Part shown: positions 1 to 12,612 of the stretch, piece by piece
Layout of the letters: each line of letters begins with the position of its first letter
Numbering within the stretch: the first letter of the stretch is position 1
NCBI RefSeq assembly: GCF_017591425.1
Contig: NW_024466607.1
Coordinates: 9,742,501 to 9,806,500 of the forward strand
Reading direction: 5' to 3'
Source of the DNA: Ochotona curzoniae
Lineage: Eukaryota > Chordata > Mammalia > Lagomorpha > Ochotonidae
Length of the DNA: 64,000 nucleotides
The notes under the pieces: model-generated
What the model was told of the DNA's origin: nothing
Databases searched by the model: none
What the model saw: only the letters and a program-made list of their open reading frames with translations
Translations under genes and position numbers: made by a program

Positions 1-2775
1 CCCTAGGACATGGTCATTTGTAGATAGGATTCGCTGCCCAGTGGGAACATAGAGGCCTCAGAGGTGTGGGCAGGGTTCAGGAACAAGTGAAGGTCCTAAA
101 GCACATGAGGCTGGCCTAGACAGGAAGCTGCACACCCCCAAGTCCAAGAGGGCACAAGAGGCATGACTACCAGGACCAGAAAGGACTGCTCAGGGAGAGC
201 TGTGGTTGGCAACACAAAAACAGAGGTGAGCAACTAAACGACCAAGATGCTCCCAGCTCAGGCCCAGGAGCTGGTGACACATCGCACCCATTCCAGGCAA
301 CGACACGGAGAAAAGCAGCATACGGTGGGTCTAGATGGGCAAATGGGATGTAACACCCCAGATCCAGGCCCTCCCCAAGGGGAATAACACATGTGCACGC
401 ATGGGCCTGGACATACACATTTACCCTCCCCCACTCCTTTCCAAGGTTTGCTGACCTCTGACCTCTGGCTTCTTCCTCCCTACCAGCACCACAGATCATC
501 GTGTTTGGGAAGAGTCCGTTTTTCACTACTGAATGAACAGCAAAACTCCCCATCGATAGCCCAAGCCACCCCTGAGGACAAAGCATCGGTATTCAGAGAA
601 AAGCCAGGAAGGATATCCTCTACTTTTGATGCTATTCTTGGTGCTTTCCGGCGTTTTCCTGACCTGACATGACTGAGGGTTCCTTGTGTGTTTTTTTTTT
701 TGACATCCTGGCTGAGTCATGTGATTCACTGAATGCGGCAAGTGCCACCTGGCTGGCAGCCATCAACCGACCACTCACTCTTTCTCCCTCTCTCCCCCAT
801 GCCCATGGCTTGGCCTACTGAGAACTTGCATGGCCATGGGCATGGTGGCTGGCTGTTTCAGCCAGGCAGGTGTATCTGGGATTCTGTGTGCACCCGTAGC
901 TGTGCCTCCCTGGCTGAGTGGTCAATGTCTCCTGGACCAAGCCCATGTTGTCATCTACCCACACCTGTTTCCCAAACACCCTCACCCAGAATCTCCTGGA
1001 GAGGAACCTGCCCACCCCACTGCGTTCAGCCCCTACCAATTTCTCAGCACTGCTCCTGCCCTCCATTGCTTCAGTTTATCTCGCAGAATCAATTCCCATT
1101 TTTTGACATTCACACTGTAAATGTAAAAATCCTGTCACTCACCCCAGAGAGAGAGAGCAACAAATAAACACTTTGGAACAAAACAGTGTCCCGACATCTT
1201 GGCTGTAGATTCTTCAGGTCCGCCCAGTGCCCAGAACAGCAGCAAACACCGCCTTCCTCCCTCCTGGAATCAGAAGCCTCGCAAGTATGGAGACAACAAC
1301 GCAGCCCCACCCAAGGGCCTCAAAGCTTCTAGAAACAACACAATCCCTTGCACCTGATACTCATGGTGAGGGTATGCCCCACACTTCTGAGTCCCTTGCC
1401 AGCTCCAGATTCCCATATGTGTAGGCCATGTTGGGGAGCCTCCCAAACCTTCAAGCATTCCCCAAGCACTCCATAATTCATTCTTCCATAGTAGGCTATG
1501 TTGCTCCAAGTACATAAGGCCAGACAGGCCATTCTGGGGAGCACAGAGACCTAGAAGGCTAAGGCCACATCTTATTCCCAGCAGCCATCTCAGGGTCTAG
1601 CTCAGTGCTAAGTATACAGCAGGTGCTCATGCAGAATGAATGCCTCATAGAAGGAGCTAGAAGGTGAGAGAAGACAGATTCAACAAGGGATCTGAAAACT
1701 TCCCAGGCCACAGAAAGGGGTGAGAGGCAAGGAAAACCTCTGTGGACTAAGTGCTTTGAACAAGGGCAGTGGCCAAAGGGGAAACACTTTATTAAAGCGG
1801 ATGGAAGGTAGACAAATTCACCTGTTCTTTTTGTTCCTGCTGAAGCACAGGTAGTAGAGGTGAGAAGGTGAAAACCCAGGTCTGAGCAGATTCTGGCAGC
1901 TGGAGGGGTGTTGGGGGTGGGAGGCTGAGCATTAACTTCAAAGTACACCCTGAGGCCTACAGGTAGGAAAGACCCTGAACACTCCTGAGTGAGGTGGCCT
2001 GCCTCACTCAGGAGTGACCTAGCTCTCCCCCAACTCCTGCAGCAGCAGATGTGTGATGGGGAGCCAGGAGAGAATTCTCCATCCCTGGGCCACGGACACC
2101 TGCTAAACCCTCCAAGCTTTTCTTTCACTGACTATGAGCCACTCAGGAAGTTGGCTGGAACTCTCTCCATAGCAGCCCCTGCTGCCACATCCACCTGGAC
2201 CACACAGCAGACCTCCCAGTAGGTCTGACAGCTAGCTCTTCTGCCCTGATAAAACCAGACCAGCAGCAGCAGGGGCCTCATCAACAGGACCACTCCCAGT
2301 CCATCTAAGCCCTGCTCCTACACGGCCCCCAAGGCTCTGCAGCCATGGGGTCCCAGGGCCCAGTCCTGCCCCTCTACACCAGGCCCCTAGTTCAGCACAT
2401 TTGTGTGCAAGCCATTGGGCACCTGCCCATTCATGCACGTCCTGACCACCAATACTTTGTGATATCAGCTGGACAAAGCGTCCATCTCACTCTTCCCCCG
2501 GGTAATCTCACTGCAGGCAGGGAGCCTCTAGTTCTCTGTACCCCATTGCTCTGCTCAGAGTTTGACGACAAACCCAAACTGAAGGCCAGCAGCCTAGAGA
2601 GCTGACCCCCTCCAGGCCTGCAACACACTACAGCCTGTTTCTGCCCATTGCCCTGAATCTTCTTTTTGGGGCTGCTCACAGGGTGTGGTCTCCTCCCCAC
2701 CTGGGACAGAGCTTCTGGATCCCCTCATGTTTGGGGGACTGCCCACCTGGCCACTGAGGATGTCCCCGCCCACCG
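1..2775. other. Gene-free intron sequence
   Basis: I see only short chance reading frames. A weak MIR/L2-like phrase (cagtgctaagtatacagca) is near 1600-1650. Nothing else is recognisable. Confidence 0.6.
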
Positions 2776-2777
2776 TG

Positions 2778-2930
2778 GTAGGAAGCAACATTAGGCAAAT
2801 GCAGCGAACCATGGGCTCTGTCGTTAATATTCATGACAACTCCACCAACCGCCCATCCTGTCACCCAGGGGGACTGGGGAGGGATGTGAAAAATGGATTC
2901 ATTAAGATGTTAAATAATTCACTGCCAAGC
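2778..2930. promoter_or_regulatory. Candidate conserved noncoding element
   Basis: An AT-richer island in GC-rich surroundings contains aggcaaatgcag, gttaatattcatgac and gttaaataattcac, motifs resembling octamer and homeodomain sites. It is not a repeat I recognise. No alignment was possible. Confidence 0.3.
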
Positions 2931-4885
2931 TCTCTGCTCACTGGAGCGGCAGCACCATCACTTGCCCAAGAGGGCGCTCCCGTGTGGGATGGTGGCGATG
3001 GGTGGATGAGAGGCTGGAATGGCCACAGATCCCCAGGAAGAGGAGGCAGTACCCTCACCAGGGTGGGACAAGGCCACAGTCCCCTGTGATCCCTGCCTCC
3101 AGGGGCATGGGGTTTATTTCCATAGCACAGGTGCAGCCGCATGTCTGGCAGGCTTGGCTTGAGGGAGGGGGGGTGGATTGTCTGAGTGCATTTGTTGCTT
3201 GAGGCCTAACAAATCCTTTGCAGCTGCAGTCAAGGAAACGAGGGGGCTCTGTAGCCATCTGGACTCGGGTGTGCCCTCCTAAATGCCCCTGCTGGGACCC
3301 AATTTCTAGCCTGCACACAGGTTCATGCCACAGCCTGATTTGAACTCTACACCTTGGAGTTTGCAGATCAAACACCTCCTGGAGAGTGGCGTGACTGAGA
3401 ATCTAGGCAGATGAGGCCTCATGCCACCCAGACACCCAGCCCTGGGCTGTCTAGTTCCAGAACAAATCTCAGACTGAGAAAAACACCTAGCAGAACAGAG
3501 GTGACCAGTGACCAATGCCATGACCCTGGCCCTGGCTCCTTCCAGCCTCGTGTCCACCCTCCAATGGAAGGACCTCTGCCCTGCGACCATCAGCTGTCAC
3601 AGGCCTCTGAGTGCCTGGGAGGCCACGGCCCCACCCGGTGCTCACTGGATTCAATGAGGAAACAGAGGCTGCCAACCACCAGATAGTGGTGGCTGACCAT
3701 TGTTCTGGCTTATCAGCAACTTCAGGGATGACAATCAAAACCTCGACCCTCAACAGTCCAGGTGCTATGACTGCTGGGACACCACCTTCCCCCGCCCTCC
3801 GCCCTCCAACGACATTCTGAACCACTGGGCCAGCCAAACACCGCCCCAGAATCTGCCTGCATCAGGTTCAGCAAGAATGAGGTTCTGCCACCAAGCTCCT
3901 GGCCTAAGAATAGCAACCCACGTTGGTATCCAGGTTGCTTGCTTCCCAGCAGGCTGCAGGAGCAGCTCACCCTGCCCTATAGCCACGGCAGGCCAAGTCT
4001 GCCTCAGGCCACAGCTCATGAGCACTCCTGGGTGATCCAGGAAAGCCAGGATCCAAGAGGCCCAGGGAGGGGTAGGGCAGGGAGAGTTGGAGAGTTGCTT
4101 CTGCTCTGAGGCTGCTGTCCCGAGCACACCCCCTCCCGCCCGCCTCCTCTTCCCCTTCCGCCCCCCATCACCACAGAAGGGCCCCAAAGTTCCTTCCTGA
4201 GGGGCAACACAGGACTCTAGCCCTGCCTCCCGGTTGCCTGCTGGCCACAGCAGTGGGAAGCTATCACCCCCCAGTCAGGTCTAGGACCCCATGCGGAATG
4301 GGTGCCTCAGCCACTCAAAGACTTTATCCACATCTCAGGTATCCAGGAGGTGGTCAAGAACATCCCAGCAAGGCCATGGGAGGGCCCCATGCCCCAGCCC
4401 ATGCCCACCTCTGGCTGCCCATACTTAAGTTCCTGCCACTCCTGACAGCTGAGGAAATAACCTGGCCACAACGTTAGTTCCAGGAGCCCGGCAAGCTCAT
4501 ACAACTCAGGGCTCCCCTGGCTTCCAGAAACAGAGGCCGAAAGGTCCTGAGTCCTCTTTCCTCCCCAACCCCTTGCAAGCAGTGTGGGCACCAATCAGGG
4601 CCACATATGACCCCACACATAAACACAAGGTGCCAGGCCTGCCCCACACAAAGCTGGGGGCCAGAAGGCTCCCTGCCAAAAGTAAGCTGTACCATGAGGG
4701 ATTTGCCAAAGACTCAGGGCCAGTCAGCTGCCTGCACTTGAAATCCAGTAGGTTCTAGGAGCAAGTGTCTTCCTCTAAGACAAGATCGGGACCAGAACAC
4801 AGGCACACCCAAGGCTCACATCCCTCAACCCCTCAGTCCAAAGAGGACTTGCCTTCTTTCCTTTTTGCTCAACGACAGTAAGAGT
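2931..4885. other. Gene-free intron sequence
   Basis: The stretch is GC-rich and appears to be single-copy. No exon, repeat or RNA gene is recognisable. Confidence 0.55.
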
Positions 4886-5190
4886 GGAGCTGGCATCATG
4901 GCACAGCACGTTAGACCTCCACCAACACCAGTTCGAGTTCTGGAGGCTCTACTTCCAATCCAGCTCCCTGCTAATACACTTAAGAAGGCAGTAGAAGATA
5001 GCCCAAGTCCTTGGGCTCCCTGCCACCCATGTTAGAGACCAAATGAAACTCCTGCTTCCTGGTTTTGGTCCGGCTTAGCCCTGGCTGTCACAGCACTCTG
5101 CAGAGGGAACTGGCAGATAAAAGATTTCTCTCTCTCAGTAATTCTTTCAAATAAGTTAATAAATATTTTTAAAAATAAATAAATAAAAGC
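4886..5190 (+). repeat. Lagomorph C-SINE
   Basis: The head reads ggcatcatggcacagcacg, the body tccaatccagctccctgcta, and the A-rich tail aaataaataaataaaag. The copy is diverged and therefore old. Confidence 0.85.
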
Positions 5191-6590
5191 TATATCAGGT
5201 AAATTAAACATCATATCCATTTTAAAGCACATGGTTCCGTGGTGTTAGGTACACTCACTGCTTTGTGCAACCAAATTCCCACATCCATCTCCGGGAATTT
5301 CTCACCTTTCCATATAGAGACTCTGCCCCACAAACCACCATCTCCCCACTTTCCTGATCCAGACCCCGACATCCCCATTCCATTTTCCGTCTCAAGGACT
5401 TGGCTCTCTCCAGAGACCTCATTCATCTGCACCCACTCAGTGTCTACGCTTCATGTCTGGCTCCTGTCACGGAGTGTCTTGTCCTTCAGGGCCACCCACA
5501 AGGTCAGACTGTCCTTCCCTGTCCAACTGACACTCCAATGCACGGACACCTGGGCCACTTCCACGATGCTCTCTCCAATTCCTGCAGCAGAAGGTGTGCA
5601 ATGGGAGTGTGCATATGAACACCGCTGCCACCAACATAGGTGAGTGAATGTCCCTCGGGTACACAGAGGCAGGCTCGCTCAGCCCTACAGGGAGACTGTA
5701 CAACTATCTCCTTTCCTGGGAAGTGGCGTGCTGCTGGCTGCACTCCTTTCTATCCCCACCTTCAGTGCACACAGAGCCCCAAGTCCACAGGTGCTGGGTG
5801 ACAATTGGAAAACAGAAAGCATGGTTTATCCTTATGGGATTCCTTGGAGTTCTGGTCTCCCACTGACCCAGGGACCAAGCAGCAACAGCCTAAGTGGAGC
5901 AAGCCCAGACTTGTGCTTCCTCAAAGCTCCTGGGACGCTGCTAGGGCCCAGCAAGCCCAGGCCATGGGGGCAAGTCCAGAAAGACAGTGTCAGCCTGTAG
6001 AACCTTTACAAATTGCACCAGCACAGTGTACTATTTTTTTTTCCCAGGTAATCATTACAATGCACTAAACTTCACAAAATAGTATTTTCTCAGAGAGAGG
6101 GGAGAAACTTTTGTTCTAGAAGGCAGCAGTGTGGAGATGGGTGGTCTGCCAGTGGTGGGCGTGCATTGGGGCTGCTCTACCTGGCTTTGCTCACTTCATG
6201 AAATCCCCTACAGCGCACACACCTGCTCTCTTTCTTCCTGTGGAAAGGTAACTGTTTCCTTCCCACACCACTGGCCTTCTCTGAGAAGAAGCCTTGGGCT
6301 TCATGCCCTCCCCAACGCCCGCCCAACCTGGAAGCCTGCAGGTGGTGGAAAGGGGTCCCATCCTTCCTACCTTGTCCGTCCCCCAGATCTGGGCGCACAT
6401 ACACACACATATTGGCCGAGCATTGAGCGTAAGAATGCAGAGGAAATGCTTCTTCAGTTTCTCAACCCTGCTCCCGACCTCACACCTGGCCCACTTCAGC
6501 GCTGCTGGACCTGCCAGGCTCAGGACACCAGCAGGAAAGGAAGGGGGACATCTTGTGTCCTAGAAATGCATGGCCCCAGGCCGCCTCCTA
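5191..6590. other. Gene-free intron sequence
   Basis: No recognisable exon or clear repeat was seen. The longest reading frame (6131-6607, plus strand) has no family resemblance. Confidence 0.55.
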
Positions 6591-6594
6591 AGGC

Positions 6595-6660
6595 GACGGT
6601 GATTTAAAATCACAGGACGCTAATTAGCCTTGGGAGGAAAGTGGAGGTCAGTGCGAGGTG
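6595..6660. promoter_or_regulatory. Candidate regulatory island with near-palindrome
   Basis: Positions 6599-6613 form seven-base inverted arms (gtgattt / aaatcac) around one base. They are followed by a TAATTAG homeodomain-type motif at 6621-6627. Confidence 0.28.
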
Positions 6661-6661
6661 G

Positions 6662-6788
6662 TGAGTCAGAGCTGGAAGCCCAAGCCAGATGGCCAGAGCC
6701 AAGTCCTCCTCGGCACAGACTTGCTGGGTGACCTTGAATGAGTTGCTTAACCTCTCTGAACCTCCGGTTTCATGTGTGGGAAGCAGAG
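6662..6788 (+). repeat. MIR SINE fragment
   Basis: The MIR core is visible: ttgctgggtgaccttgaatg followed by ttgcttaacctctctgaacc and the 'ccggtttcat' segment. Confidence 0.75.
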
Positions 6789-6789
6789 G

Positions 6790-8577
6790 CCATCAAGGGG
6801 CTGAGCTTGTGAGGCTGTCTCAAGGTCAGAGTAGGCAGAGGCAAGAAGAACACACGGTCCAGGGCCAGTCACAGCAGGTCATGGCCATCAATGTCTCCAA
6901 CTGTGACCTGGGTGAGGCCTGCCCATACAGCCCAGCGCTGCCGGAGGGAGGGAGCCCCTGCAGGCTCAACAGCAGAAAGTCTCCCTTCTGCCACTCAAGT
7001 GTCAGGCCCCAAGAGAGAACGGCTTCTGCCAGGGCCAGGGCTAACCCTGCTGCTGCTGTTGTTCTAAGCCCAGGCCCAGCAAAGGCCAGGACAGCCTGGT
7101 CTCCAGGGTCCAAGGGCTCGTCCCTCCAGGACTGACTGAGGCTGCTGACTGAGGATCCGGGCAGCTGAGGCTGCTGTGCATGTGGGACAAGGGGCAGAAG
7201 TGAAGTTGGCCAGGAGGTGCAGCTTCAGGCAATGTGCATTGGTGGTACCTCACTGGGAGCCACCTTCATTGTTACACACACACACCATTAGCAGGGGCCA
7301 GGAAATGCCAAGGGGAGCTCCATAATTTAAACACCCCTAACCCCAAGTGAGCTAACATGTCTACTGGCAAGTTGCTCGACAAAGTTTCCCTGAGCCCAGG
7401 TATAGCCCAAGCCTGGGGTCCAGCAGGTCTGAGCTTGCAGCCTGCCCCTTGCTAAGCAGAGTCCCTTTATGATCAGCACACCTGCTTAGCAGCACAAGTG
7501 ACATCCTGCCATCAGCCGGTTCCCAGCTAGGAAATGAGCCTCCAAGTAAGGTCACATGCAGGTTCTGCTTGCACCAGGGCACTGCCCATGATCTTGGGTT
7601 AACATCTCTGTGCACAGAAGCTACAACTTTGTGACACCAGGATTTGTGTTTCCCAAGGGGCACCCATGTCCCTGTCATCCCCTATCCAGCCAGCTTTTCC
7701 TCGCAGCTGATTAAGCTCAGTCCTCAGGGCAGCCTCTGCTCCAGTGACCGGAGATGGCAGGGTGTCTGGCAAGGAGCCTGCCCTCTGGTCAAGCAACAGG
7801 CAGAGCCAGCCCCTTGCGTCTGGTTCAGCGATGATCTGGGCCCATTTTGTCTCCCTCTAGAAGCATATGGGCAGCAATGAAATGCAAGTTCATCATAAAT
7901 AGCAGCAGCATGTGCACATACTTGGCAGCTGGTAAACCCCAGGAAGGCTTCTAAGCGCTCCTTCAACAAGTGCTTGGATGGTCACGAGGAGGCATAGCTC
8001 AAAAGAGACAAGGAGGGGACCGTGAGCTCCTGGCAACACGAGGCATGAAACTAAATGTGTGCTCAGACACATCAAGAGAATCAAGGGCTCAGACCAAGGC
8101 GTATGCACAGGGAGTGCAGAGAGAATTCACTTGGCTTGGAAGAGGAGCAATATGAGTTGGGTTTTGAAGAATGAACAGCAGTTGGCTGAGTGGATGCCAT
8201 TCAGGTCTGAAGGAATCATGTGTGGAAGGGAAGGGAAGCAGGAGAGGGTGGAAAATGAGAAGACATGTAACTACTGGAGATCAGCTCCAGCAGCCATGCA
8301 CCTGTAGGGAGCACAGCTTGAGTTCTGGTGGGAACAATCCAGGTCCCTTCCATGACACATGGTGGCCTGGGGAGGGGGGCAGAGGTAAGGCATGCAGAGC
8401 CAAGACTGGCCAGGTGCATGATGGGAGCCTGTGCTGTCATCATGCTCCAACAGCACAGAGCAGATGTTCCTGGCTCACCAGGGCTGGGAGCCCAGCAGAA
8501 TGTTTTAAATGCAAACTCCCCCCAAGCTCATGAGGGCTCGCCTTGTCTAATTTTATGCTTCTAAATGCTGGCAGACT
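6790..8577. other. Gene-free intron sequence
   Basis: The stretch looks unique, with short chance reading frames. A short (CA) run is near 7274-7285. Nothing else is recognised. Confidence 0.55.
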
Positions 8578-8795
8578 GTCAGTGTGTCTGCGTGTGTACC
8601 TCATGCTGCGTGCCTATTTGTCTGCATGACCTGGTGTGCACCTAGGCATGTGTGTGTCTGTATGTGTATTTCTGTATGTCTCTCCTTTGTACTTATGCAC
8701 AAGTCTGTTTGTGCCTGTGTACCTATCTGTATGTCTATGTGTGTGCCTACATGCTTCTGTCCACGTATGCCTATGCATGCGCCTGTGCTCTCTAC
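8578..8795. repeat. Imperfect TG-rich minisatellite
   Basis: About 215 bases are built from degenerate tgtgtctgtatgtgtattt-like units. The strand lacks stops over stretches, which gives low-complexity cysteine/valine reading frames that are not genes. Confidence 0.8.
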
Positions 8796-9002
8796 AAACA
8801 GGCTGGGCAAACCTCTCCCTCGGGCAGACCTCCCTGCGAGGCCCCCCACTAGCAGCACTGGAGCATCTCGGCTCAGCCTGGGCCCTGAGCGGCCAAGCCC
8901 ACCTTCCTCCCAAATGCCTCTCTCATCCTTCCCTCTCATCCTCCCCTCAACCATCCCAGATACTCTTGAGTCCCATAGTGATAGGCATACAGGACAGACC
9001 CC

Positions 9003-9224
9003 ATTCTCTGGTTCAATCCCTTAATGTCTGCAATGACCAGGGCTGGATTGGGATGAATTCAGATGCTGGGAACTCAATCTATACCTCCCTCGTGGGTGAC
9101 TAGGACCCAATCGCCTGGGTTACCACCTGTTACCTAGAACCTAGGGTGAAACTGGGACTCAAACCCAGGCCTGGGACACGGGACACAGGTGCCATCCGCA
9201 GTGCTACATTCAACATCTGCCCTC
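9003..9224 (-). repeat. Lagomorph C-SINE, diverged
   Basis: The reverse complement shows the SINE order. On the plus strand, caatgaccagggctggattg and actcaaacccaggcctggga mark the complement of the tRNA-like head and body. Confidence 0.7.
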
Positions 9225-9589
9225 TGAACAGTCACTGGTCCTTCCCTTGAGCCCCTGAGACCATGCCCACTGGTTGGGATAGTGTCCAGCCCTTGTTGTG
9301 CCACCCAGGCTGTGTGCTGGCATCTCTGGCCTGCTCAGGGGTTAGCTCTGTGAACAGAGGTCAAACAGCAGCTCCAAATCCACAGGGACCTGCCCTTCCT
9401 GCACCCCACCCCCAGCCCCCACATGAACTTGGCCTCATGTTGCTGACACTGAGAGCCTTGCAGTCAGTGGCTGCTCCAGGCAGGATACACAAGGAAGAGT
9501 GAAATCCCACACAGGCGATCATGGTGTCCAGTAACAGCAAGAATCAAGTGGAACTGCCCGCTGGGCGTGTAGGCCCCAGATCCTAAGCC
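9225..9589. other. Gene-free intron sequence
   Basis: Nothing is recognisable beyond chance reading frames. Confidence 0.5.
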
Positions 9590-9812
9590 TGCTTGCTCAC
9601 AACGCTCGTGGCGTTTGATTAAAGACAGCAGGCAGGAGCGCTCTGCTCCAGCTTGGCAAGTGTCTACAGCTAATGAGAAACGGGGCCGCCAACTCTGGCC
9701 CTCGCAGCTTCTCGGGCCACGAGAGCTCATCAATCTCCTCTCCTCGGCCAACCGCAGCCTGCGGGTGTGTTCTGAAACGCAATTTGTGTCTGCCAGCAGC
9801 CAGCTCTAAGAT
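9590..9812. promoter_or_regulatory. Candidate conserved noncoding element
   Basis: The unique sequence has isolated CpGs and motifs gtttgattaaagac, agctaatgagaaacg and ctcatcaatctcc (TCF/LEF and homeodomain-like). It keeps a balanced composition unlike the neighbouring repeats. Confidence 0.3.
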
Positions 9813-10945
9813 GCAGGCTATTGTCGAGGTCTAGGAGAAGCCGGAAGTAGGAAAGATTAGCTCTGAACTGGGTACTGGGTACTGGCTATTGGCATCTCTT
9901 GGGTGGAGGAGACAAAGCAGCTACCTCAGAGAGAGCAATGACTGGGAGACAGAATCAAAGGGAGGTTTCCCATCAGAAGATCCCAGGGGACCTGGCAGCC
10001 ACAGGAAACATTCCCTATGGCTCTCCAGGGAGCTGCACTGATGCACCTGTCATCTCGTCCCCACCCACGCTGGGGTTCCGGAGGCAGGTCTCCCAGGCAG
10101 CCCACGACCTACGATCTGCCTGGGTACTGGGAGGACGTGCAGGCACCATCCAGAAACGTCCTGCATACAATCAGAGTCCCCTGAACTGTTGAGGGCACAA
10201 GACAGGTCCAGCAGGAAGAGGAGAGCTGGTTTTCCTGGAGCCACCCCATCTCCATCCCCCCACGCCCAGCCTCTCTGCAGATGGACATTCCTCTTCAGAC
10301 CCAGATAGCCTAGACAGGTGGGGAGCAAGATCCCACAGTGGGGAAAAATGTCCATTTCCCTGATCAAAACCGCTGCAGTCTTCCCAGAGGGAGCCTGTCC
10401 ATCTCCTGAAAGCCTGGGACAGAGACAGCCAGGGAAAGGATGGGAGCAGGGGTTGGGGGAGGCGGTGCCTATCATGGGACACACAAGTCTGGCAAGTAAG
10501 GCCTCTTCTCCATGTGGCCACGGACCCCATCAGAGATAGCAGAAATGGGCAGATGAGGCAAGGTTCTCCTGGCAGCAAGGTCCAGGCCTGCTCTGGCTCC
10601 CACTGACCCCTTGATACAGGGTCATCAGCAGGAAAACAAAAGGCGCCTTTGGCATCTGTTTCCTGGAAAATCCGGCCAGGGCTCTCTCCAGATGGGAACT
10701 GACCCCAGAACACAGCCGGTGCTTGCTAATCTGTTTCCTGCCACAGAGAAGTTCAAGGGCAGATTCTCTAAGTGCACTGCTAAGAGGCTGGGAAGGAAGA
10801 CTCTGGATGGAGCAGGAAGTTTCTCAAATCTGCCTCTAGTGGGAGAAGGGATTCCCTCTGTGCCTAGCAGCACAGGCACAGGAACCCAGGGTTGGAGCCT
10901 TGATCATATGGCCAACTAGGGTCTGTCCCATGCTGGATTGGATTT
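9813..10945. other. Gene-free intron sequence
   Basis: No exon is supported. The minus-strand frame at 10171-10713 has no recognisable domain and no convincing splice context. Confidence 0.5.
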
Positions 10946-10949
10946 TTTT

Positions 10950-11271
10950 AAAGATTTATTTATTTATTGGAAAGTCAGATATACAGAGAGGAGGAGAGAC
11001 AGAGAGGAAGATCTTCCGTCCGATGATTCACTCCCCAAGTGAGCGCAATGGCCGATGCTATGCAGATCCGAAGCTGGGAACCAGGAACCTCTTCCGGGTC
11101 TCCAACATGGGTGCAGGGTCCCAAAGCTTTGGGCTGTCCTCAACTGCTTTCCCAGGCCACAAGCAGGGAGCTGGATGGGAAGTGGAGCTGCCGGGATTAG
11201 AGCCGGCGCCCATATGGGATCCCGGGCGTGCAAGGCGAGGACTTTAGCCGCTGAGCCACGCCGCCAGGCCC
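10950..11271 (-). repeat. Young lagomorph C-SINE (pika-like), inverted
   Basis: This full-length element is in reverse orientation: tail complement aagatttatttatttattgg, body complement ccatatgggatcccgggcgt, head complement gccgctgagccacgccgcc. CpGs are retained, so it is young. T-rich direct repeats (ggattttttt...) flank it at about 10940 and 11272. Confidence 0.93.
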
Positions 11272-11284
11272 GGATTTTTTTTTA

Positions 11285-12325
11285 AGGCAATGCATCAGAG
11301 GAGATCAAGAGAGAAAGAGAGCAGGCACATGCCCCAAGGCCTTGTCACTGGCCCCTCCCTTGGCCAGGGTGCCCTCCCCAAACACCCCTTGATGTAGCCA
11401 TGTCCAGAATTGTGCTGGCACGATGAATTCCTGCTCAACAAAGCAGCAACAACCACTGGGGCCTAAGCTACCTTCTGTCTCCTGCCTGACTGCCTTGCCC
11501 AGAAAGAAGGTTCTTCTGCCTCAGTTTCCCCATGTTTCTGAGGCTGAGCCAAGTGCCGGGGTAGCTCCCCCAGGCTGCCCACCACCCCCAAGATGGGTAT
11601 CAGTCCTTCGGCTCACAGTATCACACAACTCCCACCCCTATTGAAGAGCCAACCCCATGTGAGGCTCCTACAGAGCCTGGCAGACAAAGTCCAACACCAG
11701 GTCTCTTCCAGTGAGCATCCTGTGGGAGTAAATAAAACTTCATTTTAAAAAAAAAGAAGAAGAGGAAGAAGAAAGTGCAAGTGGAAAATGAACCAGATGT
11801 ACCTGGCCAGGCAGATGTGCTCGGATGCTGTCAGCAGCCTACAGAGGTGGCAAAGAGTGTCCACCTGCAAAGCCTAACTTTGGTGGACGCTCTGAAGCCA
11901 CTCCTCAGATGCTGCCATGACCATGGCAAAGAGAACAGCTGTGCACCTGGGTGTGCTGTGGCACCATCATCAAGCCGGGAAACCACCGGGGATGAAAGAG
12001 CATCTGCATTTGACAGACTTGATGTTCACTCAATCTGGAAAACCAGACCCCTGGGGCATTTACAAGTAGACTTAATCACATCCTAAAGGAATTCCAGCAG
12101 AAACTTCAATGCAGCCTTCTCCCCCCCTCACCATATACAACTTTACGTTCAGTATCACGTACTCAACCAGGATGGAGACAGAAGCACGGAACACACAGGC
12201 TTCCCAGACTGTCGGTTCCTGGAAGGCTCCAAGAAGTCCCGCATCAGGAAATCTGGTAGAGCTGCAATTGCCATAGCTTTGCCCACCAGGAACACTTTGA
12301 ACACTCTGCTTCATGATCTATTAAA
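11285..12325. other. Gene-free intron sequence, partly unexplained
   Basis: A short MIR phrase (cctcagtttccccatg) lies at 11519-11534. An A-rich run sits at 11746-11775 and could be a retroelement tail. The sequence from 11776 to 12320 after it has a coding-like look but no protein that I recognise. Confidence 0.5.
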
Positions 12326-12330
12326 CATTG

Positions 12331-12612
12331 GTATTTACGCTATGGTGCAGCACATTAAGCTACCACCTACAATGCAAGCATCCTGTTTGAGCACTGGTTC
12401 AAGTCCTGGCTGTTCCACTTCTGACCCAGCACTTGCGAATGCACCTGGGAAAGCAGCAAGAATGGCTCAAGTTCTTGGACCCCTGCACCCACGTGGGAAA
12501 CCTGCAAGAAGCTCCTGGCTAGCCCAGCCTTTAGGGAGTGAATCAACAGATGGAAATCCACTCTCTGCCAATCTGCCTTTCAAATAAATAAACACATATT
12601 TTAAGAAATAAA
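12331..12612 (+). repeat. Lagomorph C-SINE
   Basis: The head is gctatggtgcagcacattaa. The body has cacctgggaaagcagcaag and the tail ctttcaaataaataaacac. Confidence 0.85.
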
